Shown: in pieces, positions 13,779 through 20,593 of the stretch
Layout of the letters: each line of letters begins with the position of its first letter
How positions within the stretch are numbered: the stretch's first letter is position 1
NCBI GenBank assembly: GCA_900541135.1
Contig: UQIG01000033.1
Location: 1 to 22,169 of the forward strand
From: an uncultured Collinsella sp.
GTDB taxonomy: Bacteria; Actinomycetota; Coriobacteriia; Coriobacteriales; Coriobacteriaceae
DNA: 22,169 nucleotides
Reading direction: 5' to 3'
The notes under the pieces: model-generated
What the model was told of the DNA's origin: nothing
Seen by the model: the letters and a program-made list of their open reading frames with translations, nothing else
Database searches by the model: none
Made by a program: the position numbers and the translations under genes

Positions 13779-15758
13779 ATGGCTAAGTTTGACATCATCG
13801 CCGCGACCGGTTGCCCGACCGGCATTGCGCACACCTTCATGGCGAAGGAGGCGCTGGAGAAGGCTGCTGCCGAGCGAGGTCTGACCATTAAGGTCGAGAC
13901 TCATGGCCAGGTCGGCGTCGAGAACGAGCTCACCAAGAGCGAGATCGCCGGTGCCAAGGCCGTCGTCGTCGCAGCCGATAAGGATGTCCAGGCTGAGCGT
14001 TTCGCCGGTAAGCCCATGGTTTCCGTTGGTGTTTCCAAGGCCCTGTCTGTCGAGGCTGCTGGTAAGCTGATCGACCGCGCGCTCGCCGCCAAGGGCGACG
14101 ACACGGTTGCCGCTGCCGCCGATGTCGAGGACGAGGTCGAGGAGAAGGAGTCCATCGGTCACGTCATCTACAAGCACCTCATGAACGGCGTCAGCCACAT
14201 GCTGGTCTTCGTCGTTGCCGGTGGTGTTCTGACCGCCATTTCGTTCCTGTGGGGCATCACGTCCTTTGATTCGACGGCTGCCGACTACAACAGCTTTGCC
14301 GCGATGCTCAAGATTATCGGCGGTATCGCCATGAACCTCATGGTTCCGGTGCTCTCCGCTTACATCGCCGAGTCCATCGGCAAGCGCCCGGCGCTCGTCC
14401 CCGGTTTCGTCGCCGGTATGATCGCCATCCAGGGCTTGCCTGTTAACGCCGATACCGGCATGATCGACGCCGGTGGCGTAGGTGTGGGCTTTGGCTTCCT
14501 GGGCGGCATCGTCGGCGGCTTCCTCGCTGGCTATGTCATCCTGCTGCTCGAGAAGGTTTTCTCTAAAATTCCCGCGAGCCTTAATGGCCTGAAGGCAATC
14601 TTCCTGTATCCGCTGTGCTCTACCGCCATCGTCGGCCTGGTCATGCTCGGTATTTCCGGCCCCATGGCTGCCATTAACCAGGGCATGATGGATTTCCTGC
14701 AGAGCCTCGGTAACTCCGGTCCGGTGATCCTTGGCCTGGCCATCGGCTGCATGTGCGCCTTTGATATGGGCGGCCCGGTCAACAAGGCTGCTTACGCTAC
14801 TGGCACCTTCCTGCTCGGTACCGCTCTCGAAGCTGGCGTCGGCACCGAGACCTACAACTTCGGCACCAACTTCATGGCTGCCGTCTCCGCCGCTTGCATC
14901 GTTCCGCCGCTGATCACCACCTTCGCCGTCGTTGTCGGCAAGAAGTACTTCAGCCAGGAGGATCATGACGCCGGTATCGTCAACCTCATCCTTGGTTGCA
15001 CCCACATCACCGAGGGCGCCATTCCGTTCATGACCAAGAACATCTGGCCCGTTATGCCCATCATGATGCTCGGTTCTTCCATCGCTTCCATCTTGACCAT
15101 CTTCTTCAACGTTCACGATCCGGCGCCTCACGGCGGCTTCCTGGTCCTGCCCGTTGTCGAGAACGGTCCGCTGTGGGTCCTCGCGATCCTCATCGGCGCC
15201 GTGGTCGGTGGCATCCTGTTCGTGGCTTTCAAGAAGTACGACTTCGAGAAGAACCAGAAGCCCGCTCCTGCAACCAAGCCGGTTGAGGCCCCCAAGGCCG
15301 AGGCTGCTGACTTCGTGAAGGTTGAGAACGTCTTTGTCGCCGAGGACTTCGCTTCTCGTGACGAGGCTCTGAGCTTCGTTTCCAACCAGGCTGTCAAGGC
15401 CGGTATCGCCAGCGACGCCGATGCCGTGATGAACGCCTTCCTGGCCCGCGAAGCCGAGGGCACCACGGGCATGATGGAGGGCTTCGCCATCCCGCATGCC
15501 AAGTCCGACGCCATTACCGAGGCTGCCGTCATCGTCGTCAAGGACGAGTCCGGCGTGACCGGTTGGGACACCATGGACGGCGCTCCCGTCAACGTTGCCA
15601 TCGCCCTGCTCATCCCGGGCGCTCAGGCTGGAACCACGCACCTCAAGATCCTGTCCAAGGTCGCCGAGGCGCTTATGGACGAGGACTTCCGTGCCACCGT
15701 CAAGGGTTCCACCGACGCCGCCGAGATCGCCAAGACGATCAACGCCCGCCTGGTCTAA
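13779..15758 (+). CDS. fruA: PTS fructose-family transporter, EIIBCA fusion
   Basis: This is a fructose-class PTS permease that imports and phosphorylates the sugar at the membrane. Domain order in the 659-residue chain is IIB (1 to about 100; phosphocysteine Cys12 in GCPTGIAHT), then IIC (about 125-484; several hydrophobic membrane segments), a Pro/Ala-rich linker, and IIA (about 505-659; phosphohistidine His573 in GFAIPHAKSDAI). The B-C-A order is less common than A-B-C. The start is ATG 13779 with AGGAGG (13768-13773); an in-frame ATG upstream at 13707 gives non-family sequence. Fructose is favoured over mannose-type hexoses because of the downstream PfkB kinases, but substrate is not proven by sequence. 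Confidence 0.93.
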   Translation: MAKFDIIAATGCPTGIAHTFMAKEALEKAAAERGLTIKVETHGQVGVENELTKSEIAGAKAVVVAADKDVQAERFAGKPMVSVGVSKALSVEAAGKLIDRALAAKGDDTVAAAADVEDEVEEKESIGHVIYKHLMNGVSHMLVFVVAGGVLTAISFLWGITSFDSTAADYNSFAAMLKIIGGIAMNLMVPVLSAYIAESIGKRPALVPGFVAGMIAIQGLPVNADTGMIDAGGVGVGFGFLGGIVGGFLAGYVILLLEKVFSKIPASLNGLKAIFLYPLCSTAIVGLVMLGISGPMAAINQGMMDFLQSLGNSGPVILGLAIGCMCAFDMGGPVNKAAYATGTFLLGTALEAGVGTETYNFGTNFMAAVSAACIVPPLITTFAVVVGKKYFSQEDHDAGIVNLILGCTHITEGAIPFMTKNIWPVMPIMMLGSSIASILTIFFNVHDPAPHGGFLVLPVVENGPLWVLAILIGAVVGGILFVAFKKYDFEKNQKPAPATKPVEAPKAEAADFVKVENVFVAEDFASRDEALSFVSNQAVKAGIASDADAVMNAFLAREAEGTTGMMEGFAIPHAKSDAITEAAVIVVKDESGVTGWDTMDGAPVNVAIALLIPGAQAGTTHLKILSKVAEALMDEDFRATVKGSTDAAEIAKTINARLV

Positions 15759-15792
15759 TCCCGCAACACGCGAATAGCATCGCCCCCTGTAT

Positions 15793-15829
15793 AAAAGGCG
15801 GAGTCCCTCTCCAGGGCCTCCGCCTTTTT
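15793..15829 (+). terminator. Terminator after fruA
   Basis: AAAAGGCGGAG (15793-15803) pairs with CTCCGCCTTTT (15818-15828), with an inner CCCT/AGGG extension and T5 after the GC stem. It ends the fruA transcript, so ptsH needs its own promoter. Confidence 0.92.
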
Positions 15830-15913
15830 CGAATCAGAGAACGCATCGGTTATCGCATCAGCCAGAATACCTTTCAGCCGACATTGCTCTGGACCGACCG
15901 AGTTTCCGCAGCC

Positions 15914-16059
15914 TGCTCGCCCACAGGGGCCCGTGCGCGGCCTGTGAGATTTATCGCGAGTTCCGCACGAGCCGAAGAGCACTTAATGTGCTCTTCGTGC
16001 GAGCAGGACTGTAGAGCAGGAAATCTCACAGGCCGCGCACGGGCCCCTGTGGGCGAGCA
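15914..16059. repeat. 39-bp perfect inverted repeat with inner hairpin (unknown element)
   Basis: This is the most striking structure in the 441-base gap between fruA and ptsH (15759-16199). The left arm 15914-15952 is the exact reverse complement of 16021-16059 (39 of 39). The 68-base centre holds GAAGAGCAC (15974-15982) pairing with GTGCTCTTC (15988-15996), extended by CGCAC/GTGCG. Outside the perfect arms a diverged extension reaches about 15890 and 16084 (TGGAC at the left edge, GTCCA at the right). There is no convincing gene, no target duplication and no T tract. It may be a palindromic mobile element or a source of a long double-stranded RNA hairpin. Confidence 0.85.
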
Positions 16060-16104
16060 AGCGGACGACAAACACATCTGTCCAATAATTCGTCTGAAAC
16101 ATAA

Positions 16105-16135
16105 TGAAAAACCGTTTGATGTGAGTTAATATAAA
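16105..16135 (+). promoter_or_regulatory. Possible ptsH promoter region with a degenerate operator-like site
   Basis: The -10-like TATAAA (16130-16135) lies 65 bases before ptsH and after the fruA terminator. No good -35 is visible. At 16105-16119, TGAAAAACCGTTTGA resembles the fruA palindrome at 11 of 15 positions. Both calls are tentative. Confidence 0.35.
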
Positions 16136-16149
16136 GAACGTCGTGAATC

Positions 16150-16196
16150 TGACTCCTGCCACATGCATGACAGGGGTTAAACACAAAAAGGAGTCA
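16150..16196 (+). promoter_or_regulatory. ptsH leader: pairing that can mask the ribosome binding site
   Basis: TGACTCCT (16150-16157) is the exact reverse complement of AGGAGTCA (16189-16196), which contains the Shine-Dalgarno of ptsH. CCTG (16155-16158) can alternatively pair with CAGG (16171-16174), leaving the ribosome binding site free. The two pairings exclude each other. Confidence 0.45.
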
Positions 16197-16199
16197 ATT

Positions 16200-16463
16200 A
16201 TGGTTTCTGAGAAGGCTACCCTCGTTAATCCTCAGGGTCTGCACATGCGTCCGGCTGGTCTGTTCGCCTCCACCATGGGCAAGTACGCCTGTGACGTGAC
16301 GGTCGTCACCCCCGAGAAGGAGGTCAACGGCAAGTCCCCGATGGCCCTCATGGCTGCTGGTATCCCCTGCGGTACTGAGGTCGAGGTCAAGTGCGACGGC
16401 GCCGACGAGGCCGAGGCTCTGGCTGCTGCCATCGAGCTCATCAAGAGCGGTCTTGGCGAGTAG
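16200..16463 (+). CDS. ptsH: Phosphocarrier protein HPr
   Basis: HPr relays phosphate from EI to the EIIA domains. The 87-residue protein has normal length. The phosphohistidine is His15 in GLHMRPAGLF. Ser46, in VNGKSPMALMAAG, is at the regulatory serine position used by HPr kinase in Firmicutes; no such kinase gene lies in this window. The start is ATG 16200 with AAGGAG (16188-16193) 6 bases upstream; the longer in-frame start at 16143 is rejected. The gene sits between fruA and ptsI and is followed by an attenuator-like hairpin. Confidence 0.96.
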   Translation: MVSEKATLVNPQGLHMRPAGLFASTMGKYACDVTVVTPEKEVNGKSPMALMAAGIPCGTEVEVKCDGADEAEALAAAIELIKSGLGE

Positions 16464-16506
16464 AACTCAAACGGGTCGCATGTTGAACAACTAAGTTCAT
16501 ATTTGG

Positions 16507-16545
16507 GGGCGCAGTGACCTGTTGTAAGGTAACTGCGCTCTTTTG
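16507..16545 (+). terminator. Attenuator-like terminator between ptsH and ptsI
   Basis: GCGCAGT (16509-16515) pairs with ACTGCGC (16532-16538), with inner ACCT/AGGT and an outer G-C pair. A short TTTTG run follows at 16541-16545. The T tract is modest, so partial read-through into ptsI is likely. Confidence 0.7.
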
Positions 16546-16596
16546 TCATGGATATGGCAAAACGCTTTATCACATGACACGGAGAGAGGAATGGGA

Positions 16597-18300
16597 ATGT
16601 ATCAGGGAGTCAACGCTTCCGAGGGCATCGGTATCGGCACCGTCATGGTCGCCGTCGATCCCGACTTGACGTTTGAGCCGCACGAGGTTGCTGATTCGGC
16701 AGCAGAGAAGGAGCGCTATCAGTCCGCTCTTTCGGTCTTCTGCGAGAAGACCCAGGCTCAGGCCGACCACATGAAGGAGACGGTGGGCGAGGCCGAGGCC
16801 GAGATCATGAGCGGACACATTGTTCTGGCTCAGGATCCGGGTATGACCGACGCCATCAACGCCGCCATTGACGGCGGTACCTGCGCCGAGCAGGCGCTCA
16901 TGGACACCTCGACCATGTTCGAGAACATGTTCCTGTCCATGGACGACGAGATGTTCCGTCTGCGCGCGGCCGACATCGCCGACATCCGCACCGGTATTCT
17001 GGCCGAGCTGCTGGGCAAGGAGGTCGTCGACCTCTCCGTCCTGCCCGAGAACACTGTCGTTGTCGTGCACGACCTCACGCCGTCCATGACCGCCACGATC
17101 GATAAGGCCCACGTTGCCGGTATCGTCACCGAGACCGGTGGCCGCACGTCGCACTCTGCGATCATTGCGCGCGCCCTCGAGATCCCGGCTGTCCTTTCGG
17201 TTTCCAACAGCTGCACCGCACTGCGCAACGGCATGACCGTTGTCGTCGACGGCGGCAAGGGTATCGTCGAGGCCGATCCCGACGAGGAGACGCTCGCCGC
17301 CTACACCGCTAAGGCCGAGGCCTTCGCTGCCGAGAAGGCAGCCCTCGAGGCCTTCCGTGGCAAGCCGTCCGTGACTGCCGATGGCATCAAGAAGATCATC
17401 GCCTGCAACATCGGTAACCCCGATGACGTGCCCAACGCGCTCGATCACGACGCCGAGGCCATCGGTCTGTTCCGCTCCGAGTTCCTGTTCATGGACTCTG
17501 CTGAGCTTCCTTCCGAGGAGGAGCAGTTCAACGCCTACCGTAAGGTCGCCAGCGCGCTCAAGGGTGCTCCGGTCATCATCCGCACGCTCGATGTGGGTGG
17601 CGACAAGGAGATTCCGTATCTGCATATGGTCAAGGAAGACAACCCCTTCATGGGCTTCCGCGCCGTGCGTTACTGCCTGGCCAATCCCGACCAGTACAAG
17701 GTTCAGCTCCGCGCTCTGCTGCGCGCTAGCGCCTTCGGTGACGTCAAGATCATGATCCCGCTCGTCACCTGCGTCGAGGAGGTCTTGGCTGTCAAGGAGC
17801 TCGTCGAGCAGTGCAAGGCCGAGCTGACCGAAGAGGGTCGCAAGTTCAACGAGAACATCGAGGTCGGCATCATGGTCGAGACACCCGCCGCTTCGCTGCT
17901 CGCAGACCGTCTTGCCGAGGTTGCCGACTTCTTCTCCATCGGCACCAACGACCTGATCGGCTACACCATGTGCGCCGACCGTGGTAACGACACCATCTCC
18001 AACCTGTACCAGGTTTACTATCCCGCCGTGCTCCGCTCGCTCAAGAACATCATCGAGAGCGGCGTGAAGGCCGGCATCATGGTCGGTATGTGCGGCGAGG
18101 CCGCTGCCGATCCGCTGCTCGAGCCGCTGCTGATCAGCTGGGGCCTGGAGGAGTTCTCGATGAGCGCTCCGTCGATCCTGCGCGCCCGCAAGACTATCAG
18201 CCATTGGACCAAGGCCGAGTGCGACGAGCTCGCCGAGAAGGCACTCGCCTGCAACACCGCCGCCGAGGTCAAGGCACTGCTCGAGTCCGCAGCTCGCTAA
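16597..18300 (+). CDS. ptsI: Phosphoenolpyruvate--protein phosphotransferase (enzyme I)
   Basis: Enzyme I takes phosphate from PEP and passes it to HPr. The 567-residue chain starts MYQGVNASEGIGIG, matching the family N terminus. The HPr-binding and phosphohistidine domain carries GGRTSHSAIIARA with His186. The PEP-binding barrel shows LFRSEFLFMD, IRTLDVGGDKEIPYL, FFSIGTNDLIGYT and GMCGEAAADP with the active-site Cys. The start could be ATG 16591 or ATG 16597. The latter aligns with homologs and has AGAGGA 6 bases upstream. It lies downstream of ptsH past the attenuator. A GC-rich hairpin without T tract separates it from the first PfkB gene. Confidence 0.96.
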   Translation: MYQGVNASEGIGIGTVMVAVDPDLTFEPHEVADSAAEKERYQSALSVFCEKTQAQADHMKETVGEAEAEIMSGHIVLAQDPGMTDAINAAIDGGTCAEQALMDTSTMFENMFLSMDDEMFRLRAADIADIRTGILAELLGKEVVDLSVLPENTVVVVHDLTPSMTATIDKAHVAGIVTETGGRTSHSAIIARALEIPAVLSVSNSCTALRNGMTVVVDGGKGIVEADPDEETLAAYTAKAEAFAAEKAALEAFRGKPSVTADGIKKIIACNIGNPDDVPNALDHDAEAIGLFRSEFLFMDSAELPSEEEQFNAYRKVASALKGAPVIIRTLDVGGDKEIPYLHMVKEDNPFMGFRAVRYCLANPDQYKVQLRALLRASAFGDVKIMIPLVTCVEEVLAVKELVEQCKAELTEEGRKFNENIEVGIMVETPAASLLADRLAEVADFFSIGTNDLIGYTMCADRGNDTISNLYQVYYPAVLRSLKNIIESGVKAGIMVGMCGEAAADPLLEPLLISWGLEEFSMSAPSILRARKTISHWTKAECDELAEKALACNTAAEVKALLESAAR

Positions 18301-18317
18301 TTTGGTATCAGAGGTAA

Positions 18318-18347
18318 CCGCGTGGTTGGAATGGGCCGGCCACGCGG
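18318..18347 (+). other. GC-rich hairpin between ptsI and the first PfkB gene
   Basis: CCGCGTGG (18318-18325) pairs perfectly with CCACGCGG (18340-18347) around a 14-base loop. No T tract follows, so it is not a standard terminator. It may stabilise or mark processing of a ptsI-kinase transcript. Confidence 0.5.
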
Positions 18348-18374
18348 CCCTCACATATACAGGGGGTACTGTAA

Positions 18375-19307
18375 ATGTTCTACACGCTAACCGCTAACCC
18401 GGCTGTCGACATGACTGTTTCGAGCTCTCCGCTCGAGCCCGACGAGAACGTCCGCACCGGCTCGGCCAGCTACACGGCTAATGGCAAGGGCCTCGACGTG
18501 TCCTTCGCCTTTAAGAAGATGGGCGTCGACACCGTCGCGCTCGGCTTCTTCGCCGGCTTCACGGGCAAGTTCATCGTCGAGGAGGTCATGAACCTGGGTT
18601 GCCTCTGCCGCCCGGTCTGGACCGACGGTATCACGCGCATTAACACCTACGTCAACGATGGCCAGCACGAGTACGGCATCCTGAACCCCGGCGCCCCGAT
18701 CACGCCGCAGCACCAGGAGGAGCTCTACAACATCCTGGACACCGCGGGCGATCTCGAGTGCCTGATCGTCTCCGGCTCCGTGCCTCCCAAAGCTACGCCC
18801 GACTTCCTGGCTCAGGTCATGGAGCACGCTCAGGCTCGTGGCGCTGACGTCGTCCTGGACCTGTCCTCCGATAAGCTCAAGGAGCTCGCTCACAAGAAGC
18901 CGCTGCTCATCAAGCCGAACCATCACGAGATGAAGGCCATCTTCGGCGTGCCGGTCGACACCGACGACGAGGTTCGTGTCGCCATGAAGATGGCTCACGA
19001 CGCTGGCGTTCAGAACGTGCTGCTCACCCGTGGTAGCCGCGGCGACGCTTACTTCTCCAACGGCGAGGACATCTGGTACGCCAAGCGTGAGTTCAACATC
19101 AAGCTGGTCTCTTCCGTCTGCGCCGGCGACTGCACCCTCGCTGCGTTCCTGCACAAGTGGTACAGGGATCGCGACAACGTCGAGGAGGCCATGAAGCTCG
19201 CTATGGCCACCGGCGCCAACGTTGCCGAGTCCGTCGGCATTGGTGACTTCGGTCACGTCGACGAGTACAGCAAGCGCGTTGCTGTCCGCAAGCTCGATCG
19301 TCAGTAA
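18375..19307 (+). CDS. PfkB-family sugar kinase, probable 1-phosphofructokinase (copy 1)
   Basis: This is a 310-residue PfkB/ribokinase-fold kinase. The N terminus MFYTLTANPAVDMTV and the layout fit FruK/LacC-type hexose-phosphate kinases. The catalytic base is Asp252, in SSVCAGDCTLAAF. Two signature glycines differ from the usual family: GGKG reads NGKG (36-39) and GxGD reads CAGD (249-252). The same changes occur in copy 2, so they are ancestral to the pair. PTS context favours fructose 1-phosphate to fructose 1,6-bisphosphate. The start is ATG 18375 with AGGGGG (18361-18366) upstream. A terminator follows. Tagatose-6-phosphate kinase activity is a possible alternative. Confidence 0.85.
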   Translation: MFYTLTANPAVDMTVSSSPLEPDENVRTGSASYTANGKGLDVSFAFKKMGVDTVALGFFAGFTGKFIVEEVMNLGCLCRPVWTDGITRINTYVNDGQHEYGILNPGAPITPQHQEELYNILDTAGDLECLIVSGSVPPKATPDFLAQVMEHAQARGADVVLDLSSDKLKELAHKKPLLIKPNHHEMKAIFGVPVDTDDEVRVAMKMAHDAGVQNVLLTRGSRGDAYFSNGEDIWYAKREFNIKLVSSVCAGDCTLAAFLHKWYRDRDNVEEAMKLAMATGANVAESVGIGDFGHVDEYSKRVAVRKLDRQ

Positions 19308-19335
19308 TCGAAACGCGACATATTCGTGCGCATGC

Positions 19336-19367
19336 GGCGCCCCGGTTTCGGCCGGGGCGCCTTTTTT
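19336..19367 (+). terminator. Terminator after PfkB copy 1
   Basis: GGCGCCCCGG (19336-19345) and CCGGGGCGCC (19352-19361) form a perfect 10-bp stem with loop TTTCGG, followed by T6. It is a textbook intrinsic terminator and separates the two kinase genes. Confidence 0.95.
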
Positions 19368-19456
19368 GTTCCGCCATGGGGGAGAGGTGTCCTGCCGTAC
19401 TTCATCGCTTCCACACCGTTCACCGAGTTGTCCTAGCCTTTTACCGATGCGTGGAA

Positions 19457-19462
19457 TATACT
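19457..19462 (+). promoter_or_regulatory. -10 box for PfkB copy 2
   Basis: TATACT lies 34 bases before the start codon and after a terminator. The hexamer at the expected -35 position (TAGCCT, 19434-19439) is poor. Activation by a regulator or a weak promoter would fit. Confidence 0.45.
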
Positions 19463-19482
19463 TTCATTAACACGTTGCTTCG

Positions 19483-19497
19483 TGAAAGGAACATTCA
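19483..19497. promoter_or_regulatory. Operator-like palindrome over the start of PfkB copy 2
   Basis: TGAAAGGAACATTCA has TGAA and TTCA ends at the same spacing as the site at 13637-13651 and agrees with it at 12 of 15 positions. A facing CTTTCA (19461-19466) lies upstream. It overlaps the AAAGGA ribosome binding site, so some of the resemblance could be chance. Confidence 0.4.
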
Positions 19498-20429
19498 TGA
19501 TTTACACGCTCACTGCTAATCCCGCCATTGATTACAACATCGCCTGCGACGGCCTTACTGCCAATACCGTCACGCGTACCCGCAATGCCGTCTACACGCC
19601 CAACGGCAAAGGCCTCAACGTCTCGTTTACGCTTGACCACTATGGTGTCGACACCACGATCCTGGGTTTCTTCGCCGGCTTCTCGGGTGAGTTTATCGTT
19701 AAGGGCGCCGAGGCCCTGGGCGTGCCCGTCAAGCCCGTGTGGACCGACGGTATTACGCGCGTCAATGTGTTCCTCAACGCCGGTCCCGACACCGAGTACA
19801 ACATGGTCAATGCCGGTGCCGCCATCAATGAGGCCAACGAGCAGGAGATGTTTGAACTTATCGATTCGCTCGATGACATGACCTGCCTGGTCATCAGCGG
19901 CTCGCTGCCTCCCAACACTTCCGAGGGCTTCTTGGCCGAGGTCCTGCGCCGTGTCAAGGCCAAGGGGGCCGAGTTCGTCCTCGACATCTCGAGCCATCAG
20001 CTGGCAGACCTCATTGCTCTGGAGCCACTGCTGATCAAGCCCAATGACGACGAGCTGCTTGACATCTTTGGCATCAAGGTGAGCGGTGGCGACGACGAGT
20101 CCGTCAAGGGCGCTATGGCCGAGCTGCACGCCAAGGGCGCCAAGAACGTGCTGCTGACCCTTGGTGGCGCCGGTGCGTACTTCTCCAACGGCGAGCATAT
20201 CTGGTTTGCCAACCGCACCTTCGACGTCAAGCTGCTGTCGACTGTGTGCGCCGGCGATTCCTCGCTCGCTGCCTTCCTGTCCGTGTGGCACGACGCCCCC
20301 GAGCGCGTCGAGGACGCCCTGCGCCTTTCGATGGCCACTGGCGCCAACGTGGTCGAGTGCCCCGGTCTGGGTGATTTTGCCAAGGTGGACGAATATAAGA
20401 AGCACATCGAGGTTCGCCAGGTCTGCTAG
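19497..20429 (+). CDS. PfkB-family sugar kinase, probable 1-phosphofructokinase (copy 2)
   Basis: This 310-residue paralog of the preceding kinase is collinear with it over the full length; about half of the first 40 residues are identical by eye. It carries the same NGKG (36-39) and CAGD (251-254) motif variants, with catalytic base Asp254. Ser255 replaces the Cys found at the matching place in copy 1, closer to the usual GxGDS. The start is ATG 19497 (MIYTLTANPAIDYNI) with AAAGGA upstream; a GTG at 19482 is in frame but overlaps that site. It has its own promoter and terminator, so it is a separate unit from copy 1. Substrate specificity relative to copy 1 cannot be read from sequence. Confidence 0.85.
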   Translation: MIYTLTANPAIDYNIACDGLTANTVTRTRNAVYTPNGKGLNVSFTLDHYGVDTTILGFFAGFSGEFIVKGAEALGVPVKPVWTDGITRVNVFLNAGPDTEYNMVNAGAAINEANEQEMFELIDSLDDMTCLVISGSLPPNTSEGFLAEVLRRVKAKGAEFVLDISSHQLADLIALEPLLIKPNDDELLDIFGIKVSGGDDESVKGAMAELHAKGAKNVLLTLGGAGAYFSNGEHIWFANRTFDVKLLSTVCAGDSSLAAFLSVWHDAPERVEDALRLSMATGANVVECPGLGDFAKVDEYKKHIEVRQVC

Positions 20430-20462
20430 TTCCGGCACCTTGTCTGAATAGTTTGATTATTT

Positions 20463-20496
20463 CGCATCCGTCTTAGACTAGGACGGATGCGTTTTT
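20463..20496 (+). terminator. Terminator after PfkB copy 2
   Basis: CGCATCCGTC (20463-20472) and GACGGATGCG (20482-20491) form a perfect 10-bp stem with a 9-base loop, followed by TTTTTG. It closes the PTS locus. Confidence 0.93.
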
Positions 20497-20533
20497 GTTT
20501 ATCGGACTTGCGTGTGCAGTGGAGGCTGTTTCT

Positions 20534-20542
20534 TGCTAGACT
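20534..20542 (+). promoter_or_regulatory. Possible extended -10 promoter for the tRNA nucleotidyltransferase gene
   Basis: TGCTAGACT contains an extended TGn and the -10 TAGACT (20537-20542), about 50 bases before the ATG. No good -35 is seen at normal spacing. Confidence 0.35.
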
Positions 20543-20593
20543 TCTTGCAGACGCAATCGATAGCCAATTTGATAGTCGCAGGAGGCCATAGGC

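Noticed and set aside
13636..13884. Possible leader peptide starting at ATG 13636 ahead of fruA
   Set aside because: It has no Shine-Dalgarno, it runs past the fruA start in another frame, and it has no regulatory codon run.
13677..15641. 654-codon open frame on the minus strand opposite fruA
   Set aside because: It is antisense to a clear PTS gene. Its acidic, repetitive composition follows from the strong codon bias of the plus strand; no family motif or ribosome binding site is seen.
15563..16129. Plus- and minus-strand open frames across the fruA-ptsH gap
   Set aside because: They read through the inverted repeat and give mirrored peptides from its two arms, an artefact of the palindrome; part of the plus frame overlaps fruA.
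16143..16199. Longer HPr start at 16143
   Set aside because: The extra 19 residues are not in the family and would remove the AAGGAG-led ATG 16200, which puts the phosphohistidine at the standard position 15.
16570..18354. 594-codon open frame on the minus strand opposite ptsI
   Set aside because: It is a shadow of ptsI for the same reason; similar long antisense frames lie opposite alaS, mltG, the PfkB genes and cca.
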